Counted from the first letter of the stretch, positions 38,100 to 47,616 are shown. The stretch is DNA of 64,000 nt from DATFQE01 sp963733845 (GCA_963733845.1 CAVTEM010000007.1:620001-684000); one strand, 5' to 3'. The notes: generated from the sequence alone by a model not told the origin. Program-made: numbers and translations.

Positions 38100-39553
38100 A
38101 TGCACGGCTGGCTGACGACGACGCTTGATCTTGCTTGCCCGTCGCGGGTGCGCTCGTCGTCTGGCTGCTGCCGCTCCCGCGCCCGGCCGCCGGCTCGCTG
38201 GCGCTGCTCGTCTCGCTCGCCGAGGTCGGCTTCTGGATCAACGCGCTCGTCCGCTTCGACTTCGACGAGGGGCTCCAGCTCGAGCAGCAGCACGTCTGGT
38301 TCGGCGAGCTCGGCGTCTCCTACCACGTCGGGCTGTACGGCTTCTCGCTCTGGCTCGTGGGGCTGAGCGTGATCGTGTCCGCGGCCGCGATCGCGTATGG
38401 CGTCTGGGCCGGGCGCGACCGGGCGCGCGGCTACTTCGGGCTGATGCTCTTCCTCACCGGCGCGATCGTCGGCGTCTTCGCGGCCCAGGACCTCCTGCTC
38501 TTCTACGTCTTCTTCGAGGCGATGCTGGTGCCGCTGTACGTGCTGATCGGGGCGTGGGGCGGCCCGGGCCGCCTCGGCGCGACGATCAAGTTCGTCATCT
38601 ACACGATGGGCGGCTCGCTCTTCATGCTGGCCGCGATCATCGTCTTCGGGCTCCAGCAGGGCACCTTCGACCTGGTCGAGAGCGGAACGAGCGACGAGGC
38701 CTGGCTCTTCCTCGGCTTCGCCGTCGCCTTCGCGGTCAAGGCGCCGCTGTTCCCGCTGCACGGCTGGCTTCCGGACGCCTACCGCGAGTCGCCGCCGGAG
38801 GTGGCGGCGCTGCTCTCGGGCGTCGTCTCCAAGGCGGCCGCCTACGGCTTCCTCCGCATCGCGATCCCGAAGTTCCCGGAGCCCGCGCAGGACTTCCAGG
38901 CGCTGATCCTGGTGCTCGCCGCCGTCGGGCTCGTCTACGGGTCGCTGCTCGCGTTCCGCGCGCCGGATGTGCGCGGGGTGATCGCGTACTCGAGCCTCGC
39001 CCAGATGGGCCTGATCACGCTCGGACTCTTCGCCTTCAACGACTTGGGCTACGACGGGGCCGTCCTGCACATGGTCAGCCACGGGCTGATCTCGGCGGCG
39101 ATGTTCATGCTCGCGGGCTCGGTCGAGCGGCGCTGTGCGACCGGCGAGTTCGCGCGGCTCGGAGGGATGGCGAAGGGCAGGCCGGGACTGGCCACCGTCC
39201 TGATGACGACGGGGATCATCGGTCTCGCCGTGCCCGGCTCCGTGGCGTTCGCGGGTGAGTTCCTGATCCTCGCCGGCGTCTTCGACGCAGGCTGGGCCTG
39301 GGCCGTCGTCGGCGCCTCGGGGATCGTGCTCGCCGCCATGTACATGCTGAGGCTGATCTCGGGCGTCCTGCACGCACGGCAGGGGCCCGCAGTCCCCGAC
39401 GCGGCGCTCGACCTGCGGCCGGCCGAGCTGGCCGTGGTCGTCCCGCTGGTCGCGCTGCTGCTGGCGCTGTCCGCCTGGCCGGCCGCGATCAGCGAGCGCG
39501 CCTTCGCCGGTGACGACGCGCAACAGGTGGTCGAGGAGCAGTTCACGCGATGA
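38100..39553 (+). CDS. nuoM: NADH-quinone oxidoreductase subunit M, two single-T insertions near the start
   Basis: A proton-pumping antiporter-like subunit of about 484 residues. ATG 38100 follows the nuoL stop with GTGAG before it and encodes MHGWLTTTL. The frame is then broken by two CTTG stretches (38124-38127 and 38134-38137) where CTG is expected, after which LPVAGALVVWLLPLPRPAAG continues cleanly. The body has FVFFEAMLVPLYVLIGAWGG-type and KAPLFPLHGWLPDAYRESPP motifs. Removing one T at each site restores MHGWLTTTLILLPVAG, so these are almost surely sequence errors. Confidence 0.93.
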
Positions 39554-41022
39554 CGCCGACTGTCGACTGGTTCGCGCTCTCGCCGTCGCTCGCGCTGCTC
39601 GCGGGCGGCGCCGTCGCCCTGCTCGGAGCCGTGCTCGCCCCGCGCTGGGCCCGCGCGCCGCTGGCAGCCTTCGCGGCCGCCTGTGGCTTCGCGGGCGCGT
39701 TCGTGGCGGCCGCGCTCCTGTTCTGGAAGACCCCGGAGGCGCAGACGCTGCTCGCCGACACGATGCGCCGCGACCGCTTCGGGGCGATGGCGCAGCTGAT
39801 CATCGCTGGGGTCGGCGTGCTCGCCGTGGGGATGTCGTACAGCCGCATGAACCGCAGCGCGCACGCGGCCGAGTTCTACGCCCTGCTCGCGGCGGCGGGT
39901 GGCGGAATGGCGTTCCTGGTGCAGGCGAACAGCCTGATGACGCTGTTCCTCGGGCTCGAGTGGTTCTCGGTCGCCCTCTACATCCTCTGCGCGATCGAGC
40001 TCGACGTCGTCGGCTCGCTCGAGGCGGGCCTGAAGTACCTGATCATCGGCGGCTTCGGCTCGGCGGTGCTGCTGTTCGGATCGGCGCTCGTCTTCGGCGC
40101 CACCGGCGAGCTCGGCTTCGAGCAGATCGCGGAGGCGACCACCGCGCAGAACCTGGTCGACGACCCGCTCCTGCTCGCAGGGCTCGCGATGCTGATCGCC
40201 GGCCTCGGCTTCAAGGCCTCGGCCGCGCCGTTCCACCAGTGGACCCCGGACGTCTACGAGGGCGCCCCCACACCGGTGACGGCGTTCATGGCCGCAGCTA
40301 CGAAGGCGGTCGCCGTCGTGCTCACGATGCGCGTGCTCGTGACCGCGTTCCCCGAGGAGAGCGAGCTCTGGACGATCGCGATCGCGGTGATCGTCTGCAT
40401 CTCGCTGGCGGTCGGCAACCTGGGCGCGCTGGTGCAGCGGAACGTGAAGCGGATGCTCGCCTACTCGTCCGTCGCCCACGCAGGCTTCCTGCTGATGGCT
40501 GTGGCAGCGGACAACGAGCTCGGCGGCCGCGCGCTGCTCTTCTACCTGATCCCCTACTGCGCGGCCTCGATCGGCGCCTTCGGGGTCGTCGCCGCCCGCG
40601 AGCGCGAGCTGGGAGCGCCGGTCACCCTCGACAACCTCGCCGGGATGGGCTGGGAGCGGCCCCTGCTCGGAGTGGCGATGTGGGCCTTCATGCTCTCGTT
40701 CGCCGGCTTACCGCCGACCGGGGGCTTCGTCGGCAAGTTCTACGTCTTCTCGTCCGTCTACGAGACCGGCTGGACGTGGCTCGTGATCGTCGGCGTCCTG
40801 GCGACGCTGCTCTCGCTCTACTACTACCTCGCGATCATCCGCGCGCTCTACATGCGCTCGCCGCTCGAGCTGCAGCTGGCGCCTTCGGGCGGCTCCCCGC
40901 CGCGGGAGGTGCTGCTCGGGACCTCGGTGTTCCTCGCGATGGTCGTCACGGTCGGCTCGTTCATCTTCGTCGAGCCGCTGATCGATCTCGCACGCGAGGC
41001 CGCCGACTCACTGACGTTCTAG
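39550..41022 (+). CDS. nuoN: NADH-quinone oxidoreductase subunit N
   Basis: A 490-residue third antiporter-like subunit, last gene of the operon. LGLEWFSVALYILCAIE, GFKASAAPFHQWTPDVYEGA and RNVKRMLAYSSVAHAGFLLM are diagnostic. ATG 39550 overlaps the nuoM stop (ATGA). The convergent phosphoesterase gene ends 33 bases later, and no clear terminator hairpin was seen between them. Confidence 0.97.
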   Translation: MTPTVDWFALSPSLALLAGGAVALLGAVLAPRWARAPLAAFAAACGFAGAFVAAALLFWKTPEAQTLLADTMRRDRFGAMAQLIIAGVGVLAVGMSYSRMNRSAHAAEFYALLAAAGGGMAFLVQANSLMTLFLGLEWFSVALYILCAIELDVVGSLEAGLKYLIIGGFGSAVLLFGSALVFGATGELGFEQIAEATTAQNLVDDPLLLAGLAMLIAGLGFKASAAPFHQWTPDVYEGAPTPVTAFMAAATKAVAVVLTMRVLVTAFPEESELWTIAIAVIVCISLAVGNLGALVQRNVKRMLAYSSVAHAGFLLMAVAADNELGGRALLFYLIPYCAASIGAFGVVAARERELGAPVTLDNLAGMGWERPLLGVAMWAFMLSFAGLPPTGGFVGKFYVFSSVYETGWTWLVIVGVLATLLSLYYYLAIIRALYMRSPLELQLAPSGGSPPREVLLGTSVFLAMVVTVGSFIFVEPLIDLAREAADSLTF

Positions 41023-41055
41023 GTTGCTCCGGTGGCCCAGCAGCTCGTCCACCAC

Positions 41056-41751
41056 TCAGCGTGGGGCATGCCGCTGGCGCGCGCACTCGACGAGCAGCTC
41101 GTCGACGTCGTACGGGACGCGCCGGAACTCGAGCGTGAGCCCGCGCTCGTCGACCGTGACCAGCCCGTACTCGGCCCAGGGCGAGATCCGCAGGGAGCCC
41201 CCGGAAGGCCCCTCGGAGAACGGCAGCCCGACGCTGCCGAGGTTGGCGAAGAGCGAATCCGGCCGACGCCGTAGCGTCTGGAGGTGGGTGTGGCCGGCCA
41301 GGTAGAGGTCGGCCCGAACGCCTGCGAGAGCGCGGTCGAGCTCGGCGCTCGACACGTCGGGTAGCAACAGCTGCGTGTGCGAGCGCGGCGAGCCGTGGAA
41401 GAGCAGGGCGCGTTGCCCGTCCAGGTCGAGCTCGACGTTGCGCAGGAAACCGCGCATGAAGTCGAGGTCCTCCCGCTCCAGCCGCGACGCGCACCACCTC
41501 GCCTGGGCCGAGATGCGCGGCCCGACCTCGCCTTCCAGCTCCGGGACGCCGTCGAGGATCCAGGCGTCCCAGTTGCCCAGGACAACCGGGCAGTCGAGCT
41601 CGCGCAGACGCCGCACGGTCTCGTTCGGAAAGGGGCCGATCGCGACGTCGCCGAGGCAGGCGAGCCGGTCCGTGCCGGACGGCAGATCGGCAAGCACGGC
41701 GTCGAGTGCGAATGGGTTGCCGTGCAGATCGGAGAGCACGGCGACCCGCAT
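41056..41751 (-). CDS. Calcineurin-like metallophosphoesterase
   Basis: A 231-residue phosphoesterase of the YfcE/MJ0936 type. MRVAVLSDLHGNPFALDAVL supplies the DxH metal ligands, then LGDVAIGPFPN (GD), LGNWDAWI (GNxD), FHGSPRSH (GS) and AGHTHLQ (GHTH), a complete set of metal ligands. ATG 41751 is the natural start. Substrate unknown; phosphodiesters or nucleotides are likely. Confidence 0.9.
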   Translation of the reverse strand: MRVAVLSDLHGNPFALDAVLADLPSGTDRLACLGDVAIGPFPNETVRRLRELDCPVVLGNWDAWILDGVPELEGEVGPRISAQARWCASRLEREDLDFMRGFLRNVELDLDGQRALLFHGSPRSHTQLLLPDVSSAELDRALAGVRADLYLAGHTHLQTLRRRPDSLFANLGSVGLPFSEGPSGGSLRISPWAEYGLVTVDERGLTLEFRRVPYDVDELLVECARQRHAPR

Positions 41752-41762
41752 GGGCCGGAAAG

Positions 41763-42114
41763 CTACAAGGCGCGGCGCCGCAGCTCGGCGAAGGCCGCCA
41801 GGACGCCCTCGAGCGAGAGCAGGCCCAGGCACGCCGTCAGCGCAGTCGCGCCGACCACCGGCACGCCGCCCTCGAGCAGTGCCGGCGAGCGTGCGGCCGC
41901 CCCGACCACCACCAGCGTCAGCACGAGCGCCCAGACGAGGCCCTGCAGCGACCTGGCCGCGATCATCGAGCAGCTCGGCGAAGACCGCGAGACCGCAGGC
42001 CGCAGCCGTCGGAACGGCGACGAGCAGCGCGTAGAAGGCGAGCTGCGGGGAGCCCGCCGCGTCGGCGAGCGCCGCCCCGAGCACGAGACCGGCCGTGAGG
42101 ACGCGGAGGCCCAC
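41763..42114 (-). CDS. Small membrane protein, unknown, one frame break
   Basis: About 117 residues with four apparent membrane helices: GLRVLTAGLVLGAALADAAG, FYALLVAVPTAAACGLAVFA, then, after a break at about 41965, LVWALVLTLVVVGAAARSPA and VVGATALTACLGLLSLEGVL. It starts at GTG 42114 and ends 12 bases before the phosphoesterase start, so the two are likely co-transcribed. It faces the cyclase gene across a 55-base gap. No family is recognised. Confidence 0.55.
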
Positions 42115-42169
42115 GCCGCCCAGTTCGCCGCCTTCCGCCGCATTCCTCGCAGGGTAGGCTCGGCGGGCC

Positions 42170-43745
42170 GTGGTGCTTCTCGCCGTGCTGCTTGCGCTGC
42201 CGCTCGTCGGGCTGGCGCTGATGCTCGGCTACCCCGGCCTCGACGCCGAGTGGGCCCACCAGCCGAGCCACTTCTGGCTCGTGCTCGCGGTAGCGGTCGT
42301 CAGCGTCGGGCTGGGCCTGGCGACGGGCGAGGCCGCCAGCCGCCGCGGCGACGCGCGCGTCTTCCTCGTGGCGCTCGCCTTCCTGGTCGCTGCGGGCTTC
42401 CTCGGCCTGCACGCGCTCGCCACGCCCGGGGTGCTCCTGGACGCGACCAACACCGGCTTCGTGATCGCGACCCCGGTCGGCCTCCTGCTCGCGGCCTTCT
42501 TCGCGGGCGCGTCGGCCCTCGACCTGTCGCCGGAGACCTCGGCGGCGATCATGCGGCACCAGCGCCTGCTGCGGGGCTCCGTGTTCGCGGTGCTCGCGCT
42601 CTGGGCGGCGGCGTCGCTGGCGGCCGTGCCGCCCCTCGACGACCGCTTCCTGCCCGAGCGCCTCGACGGCTGGCTCGTGTTCGGGGCCGCGGTGGGCGTG
42701 TTCCTGTACGGCTACGCGGCGCTTCGCTACTTCGACCTCTATCGCCTGCGCCGAGCGGAGCTCGTCGCCGCGATCGGGGTTGCGTTCATCCTCCTGGCCG
42801 AGGCGATGGTCGCGATCGCCGTCGCGCGCAACTGGCACGCCTCCTGGTGGGAGTGGCACGTGCTGATGGCGCTCGCGTTCGGCCTGGTCGCGTACTCCGC
42901 CCGGCGCGAGTACGCGCGCCAGGCCTCGGTGCCCTCGACGTTCACGAGCCTCTACCTCGAGCACACGCTCGGACGCGTCGACCGGGAGCGGGCGGCCGCG
43001 GTCGAGGCGCTCGTCACCGAGGAGGGCGGCGTGGAGGAGCTGCAGCGACGCCACGGGGTCGGCCGCCGACGAGGCCGCCGTGCTGGAGCGGGCCGCGCAC
43101 GAGATCAGGCGCCTCGACGAGCTCTTCCGACCGTACCTCTCACCCCAGCTGGCCGATCGGCTGTTGGAGGACCCGAGCGCCGGCGACCTCGGCGGCGAGC
43201 AGCGCCGAGTGAGCGTCCTCTTCGCCGACCTGCAGGGGTTCACGGCCTTCTCCGAGCGGGCGACTCCCGCCGAGGTGATCGAGATGCTGAACGAGTACTG
43301 GGGCGGGACCGTGCCCGTGCTCGAGGCCGAGGGCGGCCTGATCGAGCGCTTCGCCGGCGACGCCGTGATGGTCGTCTTCAACGCAGGCGCCGACCAGGAC
43401 GACCACGCAGCCCGCGCGTGCCGGGCTGCCTTGGAGCTACAGCGCACGTCGGGCCGGATCGCCGACGGCCGGCCCGGCTGGCCGCGTTTCCGCGCGGGCG
43501 TCAACACCGGCCCGGCCGTGATCGGCAACGTGGGCAGCGTGGCGCGGCGCAGCTTCACCGCGATCGGGGACACCACCAACCTCGCCGCCCGCCTGCAGAC
43601 CCAGGCGCAGGCCGGTCAGGTCGTGATCGGCGGCGACACGCTGGCCGAACTGGGAGAAGGCGCGCGCGTCGAGCGGCTCGGCCCGCTCGAGCTCAAGGGG
43701 AAGTCGAAGCCGGTGGAGGCGTTCGTGCTCGAGGCGTTTTCGTAG
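42170..43745 (+). CDS. Membrane class III adenylate/guanylate cyclase, one frame break
   Basis: About 525 residues. The N-terminal 270 residues form six or seven membrane helices (MVLLAVLLALPLVGLALMLG onward). A short coiled linker (AAAVEALVTEEGG...LERAAHEIRRLDELFRPYLS) leads to a class III cyclase domain: VLFADLQGFTAFSERATPAE (first metal Asp), IERFAGDAVMVVFNAGAD (second metal Asp) and FTAIGDTTNLAARLQTQAQA (purine and transition-state residues). One extra base at about 43057 splits the reading frame in the linker. It probably makes cAMP in response to a membrane signal; purine preference is not proven. Confidence 0.88.
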
Positions 43746-43776
43746 TCTCTGCCCCGAAATCGACCGAGGAGTGCGC

Positions 43777-44469
43777 ATGGCAGACACGCAGGTGACCTGG
43801 CTCGGGCACGCCGCCTTCCGCATCGACAGCCCGGGCGGCAAGCGGCTCTACGTCGACCCGTGGCTCGACAACCCGAAATGCCCGGTCGGCGAGAAGGAGC
43901 CCGAGCGGATCGACGTGCTCGTGCTCACACACGGCCACGGCGACCACGCCGGCTCGAGCCCCGAGCTCGCGCAGCGCTTCTCACCCGCCGTCGTTGCGCA
44001 GGTGGAGGTCCAGAGCTGGCTCGGCTCGAAGGGAGTCGAGGGCCTGGAGATCCCGGGCCTGAACAAGGGCGGAACCCGGGTGATCGACGGGATCTCCTAC
44101 ACGCTCACGGACGCGCGCCACTCCTCGTCCAGCGACGAGGGCCAGTACCTCGGCGAGTCGTGCGGCTTCGTGATCGCGTTCGAGAACGGCACGACGATCT
44201 ACATCGCCGGCGACACCTGCGTGTTCGGCGACATGCAGCTGATCGCGCGCATCTACGAGCCCGACGTGGCCATCCTGCCGATCGGCGACCACTTCACAAT
44301 GGGCCCCAGGGAGGCCGCCGTCGCGCTCGAGCTGCTCGGTGTCGATCGGTGCATCCCGTCCCACTACGGGACGTTCCCGCTCCTGAGCGGCACACCCGAC
44401 GAGCTGAGGCGGCTGGCGCCGAACGTCGACCTGATCGTGCCGGAGCCCGGAGAGACCGTTGAGGTGTGA
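43777..44469 (+). CDS. UPF0173-type metallo-beta-lactamase-fold hydrolase
   Basis: A 230-residue metal-dependent hydrolase. VTWLGHAAFRIDSPGGKRLY opens the fold; metal ligands are in LTHGHGDHAGS, TDARHSSS, IYIAGDTCVF and PSHYGTFPLL. GAGGAG lies six bases before ATG 43777. The family is widespread but without an agreed substrate. It follows the cyclase gene closely. Confidence 0.9.
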   Translation: MADTQVTWLGHAAFRIDSPGGKRLYVDPWLDNPKCPVGEKEPERIDVLVLTHGHGDHAGSSPELAQRFSPAVVAQVEVQSWLGSKGVEGLEIPGLNKGGTRVIDGISYTLTDARHSSSSDEGQYLGESCGFVIAFENGTTIYIAGDTCVFGDMQLIARIYEPDVAILPIGDHFTMGPREAAVALELLGVDRCIPSHYGTFPLLSGTPDELRRLAPNVDLIVPEPGETVEV

Positions 44470-44494
44470 ACGACACCGTCGAGGCCGTCTGACT

Positions 44495-44508
44495 AGGACG
44501 CGTAGCGT
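44495..44508 (+). repeat. Third copy of the AGGACGCGTAGCGT element
   Basis: The same 14-base core as at 3865-3878 and 4917-4930. Here it lies five bases before ATG 44513 of a small unknown gene and does not overlap the start codon. Its recurrence 40 kb away argues that it is a genome-wide element, not a local duplication. Confidence 0.55.
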
Positions 44509-44512
44509 CTAG

Positions 44513-44794
44513 ATGAGGCGCTGGTTCGGCTCCTCGGGTCGTCGGATTCCCCCGATCGCCGTCGAGGGCGAGCACGACCTGCCGCTCGACGAGGCGCTCG
44601 TGCTCGACGACGTCGGCGACACCGCCGCGCTGCGGGAGGCCTTCGACGCGGGCAGGCCCGTCGTCGTGCGCTCCGGCGACGCGGCGGGTGTGGTGGCGGC
44701 GCTCGCCCGGCCGGAGGTCTCGTGCGTCCTCGTTCCGGCCGACAAGCGTGAGCTGCTCGACCTCGACCTCGTGGCGCTGACCTATGGCGACTAG
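44513..44794 (+). CDS. Small protein, unknown function
   Basis: A 93-residue soluble protein. It begins MRRWFGSSGRRIPPIAVEGE and continues with alternating beta and helix (AGRPVVVRSGDAAGVVAALA, VSCVLVPADKRELLDLDLVA). The next gene starts within its last codons (ATG 44784 before TAG 44792), so it is coupled to the DUF1028 gene. No family is recognised. Confidence 0.55.
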   Translation: MRRWFGSSGRRIPPIAVEGEHDLPLDEALVLDDVGDTAALREAFDAGRPVVVRSGDAAGVVAALARPEVSCVLVPADKRELLDLDLVALTYGD

Positions 44795-45629
44795 GGTCGC
44801 CACCTACTCGATCGCCGCCTGCGATCTCGACGCGGGGCAGTGGGGCGTGGCCGTGCAGTCGAAGTTCCTCGCGGCCGCATCCGTGGTCTCGTGGGCCGAG
44901 CCCGGAGCCGGGGCGGTCGCCACCCAGGCCTACGCCAACCCGCGCTACGGGCCGGAGGGACTCGCGCTCCTCCGCGCAGGGGCGAGTGCGGAGGAGGCCG
45001 TGCAGCGACTCACGGAAGCGGACGACGGGCGCGAGCACCGCCAGCTCGGGATCGTGGACGCGCAGGGCCGAAGCGCCACGTTCACCGGCTCCGAGTGCCA
45101 CGACTGGGCGGGCGGGCGCACCGGGCCCTGCTACGCGGCACAGGGCAACATCCTCGTCTCGGCCGCGACCGTGGACGCGCTTGCGGAGACCTTCGAGGGC
45201 AGCGCGGGCCGGCCCCTCGCCGAGCGGCTACTCGATTGCCTCGCCGCAGCGCAGGAGGCCGGCGGCGACCGCCGCGGCCAGCAGGCGGCAGGCGTGCTCG
45301 TGGTCGAGCTCGACGGCGGCTATGCCGGCCTCTCGGACGTCGTGGTCGACCTGCGCGTCGACGACCACGAACGGCCGATCGAGGAGCTGCGGCGCATCCA
45401 CGGCATCCACGTGCTCCTGTTCGGCAAGACGCCGAGTGACCAATGGCTCGACGTCGACGAGGCACTCGCGAGCGAGCTGAGCGAGCGGCTGGCCCGCCTC
45501 GGCTTCGAAGGCGAGCTGGCGGATGCGCTCTTCCGCTGGGGCGGCCAGGAGAACCTCGAGGAGCGGATCGACGGCGCCGAGCGCGTCGATCCGGTCGTCC
45601 TTGACGAGCTACGTAGGCTCTCGGCATGA
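44784..45629 (+). CDS. DUF1028-family protein
   Basis: A 281-residue protein of the DUF1028 family, an Ntn-hydrolase-like fold. ATYSIAACDLDAGQWGVAVQ, KFLAAASVVSWAEPGAGAVA, ANPRYGPEGLALLRAGASAE, CHDWAGG and YAAQGNILVS follow the family pattern in order. A C-terminal extension (residues about 215-281) is helical. Members may be peptidoglycan- or peptide-processing enzymes, but biochemistry is not settled. It overlaps its neighbours on both sides by four or more bases. Confidence 0.85.
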   Translation: MATRVATYSIAACDLDAGQWGVAVQSKFLAAASVVSWAEPGAGAVATQAYANPRYGPEGLALLRAGASAEEAVQRLTEADDGREHRQLGIVDAQGRSATFTGSECHDWAGGRTGPCYAAQGNILVSAATVDALAETFEGSAGRPLAERLLDCLAAAQEAGGDRRGQQAAGVLVVELDGGYAGLSDVVVDLRVDDHERPIEELRRIHGIHVLLFGKTPSDQWLDVDEALASELSERLARLGFEGELADALFRWGGQENLEERIDGAERVDPVVLDELRRLSA

Positions 45630-46255
45630 ACGACCAGCGCTACTCGGTCGCACGGCCGGGCGACATCGAACAGCTGCGCGGAGGCTGGTCCCCGATCCGC
45701 GGCCATTTCGGGATCGAGGCCTTCGGGGTCAACTCGTGGACGTCGACCGCCCCCGGCGAGACCGTGGTCAACGACCACGAGGAGGAAAACAGCGGGCACG
45801 AGGAGCTCTACGTCGTGGTCGAGGGCCGGGCCACCTTCACCGTCGACGGCCGCGAGATCGACGCGCCCGCCGGAACGCTGGTCTTCGTCAGCGAGCCGGC
45901 GACGCAGAGGAAAGCCGTCGCGGCCGAGCCCACGACCACCGTGCTGGCCATCGGCGCAAAGCCCGGCGAGGCCTACCGACCGCTCGGCTGGGAGTGGTCG
46001 TCCGAGGCCTTTCCGTTCTTCGGGAGCGGCGAGCCGGAGCGTGCATACGAGCTCCTGGCCGCAGCGAACACCGAGCACCCGGATGCTCCCAGCGTCCTCT
46101 ACAACCTCGCCTGTGCGGAAGCCCTGCTCGGGAAGAGCGACGAGGCCGTCGAGCACCTGCGGCGCGCGGTGGAGCTCTACCCGGGCTTCGCGGAGTACGC
46201 GCGCAAGGACACCGACTTCGACTCGATCCGCGACCATCCGGGGTTCGCGGCCTGA
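45626..46255 (+). CDS. Cupin-TPR protein 1
   Basis: A 209-residue protein. A cupin beta-barrel (about residues 45-110: HEELYVVVEGRATFTVDGRE, DAPAGTLVFVSEP) is followed by tetratricopeptide helices (YELLAAANTEHPDAPSVLYN, LACAEALLGKSDEAVEHLRR). The cupin metal site is reduced to HEE and a following Glu. The C-terminus, DFDSIRDHPGFA, is a common TPR-family ending. It is followed directly by a second copy of the same architecture. Confidence 0.75.
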   Translation: MNDQRYSVARPGDIEQLRGGWSPIRGHFGIEAFGVNSWTSTAPGETVVNDHEEENSGHEELYVVVEGRATFTVDGREIDAPAGTLVFVSEPATQRKAVAAEPTTTVLAIGAKPGEAYRPLGWEWSSEAFPFFGSGEPERAYELLAAANTEHPDAPSVLYNLACAEALLGKSDEAVEHLRRAVELYPGFAEYARKDTDFDSIRDHPGFAA

Positions 46256-46923
46256 GCCCGTTCCAGGTCACGAGCGTCGACGACATCCCGCGCCAGCAGG
46301 GTGCGGAGGGCAGCGAATGGCTGCGGCTGCGGAAGGCGCTCGACGTGAAGGCGTTCGGCGTCAACATCTACGGCGCGGACGCAGGCAAGCGCGTGATCGA
46401 GGAGCACGACGAGCTCGGCACCGTCGCCGGCCGCCATCAGGAGCTCTACGTCGTCCTGCGCGGCCGCGCCCGCTTCGAGCTGGACGGCGACGAGCACGAC
46501 GCGCCGACGGGAACGTCCGTGTTCGTGCGAGACCCCGCGGTTCGCCGCGGGGCGCACGCCGAGGAGGACGGCACGCTGGTGCTCGTCGCGGGTGGGAATC
46601 CCGGCCACGCGTACGAGGTTTCGGTCTGGGAGCAAGCGGCGGACGCCTATCCGTACTGGGAGCAGGGCGATTACCCGCGCGCGATCGAGATCCTGCGCGA
46701 GGTCGCCGAGGCCTATCCCGATCGGGGCTTGCTGCTCTACAACCTCGCCTCCGTCGAGACGCTGAACGGGGAGCACGACGCCGGTCTGGAGCACCTCGCG
46801 CGGGCGACCGAGCTCGAAGAGCGCTGGCGTGCCGCAGCCAAGGACGACCCCGACTTCGACGCCGTTCGCGACGACCCCCGCTTCCAGCTAGCTGTCGCCG
46901 GGCAGGCGAACGCCGCCGGCTAG
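46252..46923 (+). CDS. Cupin-TPR protein 2 (tandem paralogue)
   Basis: A protein of about 223 residues with the same order as its neighbour: cupin (QELYVVLRGRARFELDGDEH, DAPTGTSVFVRDPAVRRGAH) then TPR (YPRAIEILREVAEAYPDRGL, LYNLASVETLNGEHDAGLEH, ending DFDAVRDDPRFQLAV). The only start next to the previous stop is CTG 46252 (CTGA overlap), which would be unusual; the frame is open upstream. Its 3' end overlaps the convergent Ldh-family gene by 36 bases. Confidence 0.7.
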   Translation: MSPFQVTSVDDIPRQQGAEGSEWLRLRKALDVKAFGVNIYGADAGKRVIEEHDELGTVAGRHQELYVVLRGRARFELDGDEHDAPTGTSVFVRDPAVRRGAHAEEDGTLVLVAGGNPGHAYEVSVWEQAADAYPYWEQGDYPRAIEILREVAEAYPDRGLLLYNLASVETLNGEHDAGLEHLARATELEERWRAAAKDDPDFDAVRDDPRFQLAVAGQANAAG

Positions 46924-47616
46924 CTCCCGCAGGGCCGGCACCGGGTCTGCCTCCGGCCGGGCCACGACGAGCACCGCTCCGCTCTCCTCGCCGGCGAGCG
47001 CCTCCACGAGGACCTGCAGGCCGACGGCGAGCGCAAACGCCTTGTGCGCGTGCTCGCCGCCGAAGGGAACGAGCTCCTCGGGCGGCGCGGCACCGCTCAG
47101 CACCTCGCCGTAGGTGACCCTGCCCATCGAGACGTCGGCGACCAGCGGCCGGCCGTCGGAGCTGGGGATACCGAGCGCGAGCGGGTTGGTCCCGGCGAGC
47201 GGCGGGCCGCCCTCCGGATGCCCGAGTCGGCGGGGTGAGGTCGCCGTCAGCGCCCCCGCGAGGCCGCCCTCGGCGAGCCGCCGCACCCAGTAGCCGAGGA
47301 CACCGGTCGGGAAAGCGCCCGCCGCTACCACCACGCGCGCGTGCGACGGCGGCGAGGCGAGCTGCTCCTCGACCACGGCGGCAAGGACGAGGTAGCCAAT
47401 CGTTCCACGGGCCTCCCAGCGCTGAAAGCCCTCCTCCGAGACCACGCACGCCGGTCGTGCGGCCGGGTCGATGCCGTCGAGGCCAGCCAGCCAGTCGATG
47501 CGGGAGAGCCCGTGGCCGCGCTTGCCTCGCCGCTCGGCGTCCTCGAAGTGATCCGCAAGCGCCCGGGCGTCGCCCTCCGAAAACCCGAGCTCCCGGAGCC
47601 GTGCTTCAGGCAGCAC
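46888..47616 (-). CDS. Short Ldh/malate-dehydrogenase-family oxidoreductase
   Basis: A 242-residue member of the NAD(P)-dependent malate/L-lactate/ureidoglycolate dehydrogenase family (Ldh_2). Family marks include RGKRGHGLSRI, with the catalytic His, and LAGTNPLALGIPSSDGRPLV and DVSMGRVTYGEV. It is about 100 residues shorter than normal (330-360), missing the usual middle NAD-binding expanse. It overlaps the HAD-hydrolase gene by 11 bases at its start. Confidence 0.7.
   Translation of the reverse strand: MLPEARLRELGFSEGDARALADHFEDAERRGKRGHGLSRIDWLAGLDGIDPAARPACVVSEEGFQRWEARGTIGYLVLAAVVEEQLASPPSHARVVVAAGAFPTGVLGYWVRRLAEGGLAGALTATSPRRLGHPEGGPPLAGTNPLALGIPSSDGRPLVADVSMGRVTYGEVLSGAAPPEELVPFGGEHAHKAFALAVGLQVLVEALAGEESGAVLVVARPEADPVPALRELAGGVRLPGDS

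Noticed and set aside
37427..39523. Long open frames on the strand opposite nuoL and nuoM (and many others across the window)
   Set aside because: These arise from high GC third positions of the real genes; they lack starts, ribosome sites and recognisable domains.
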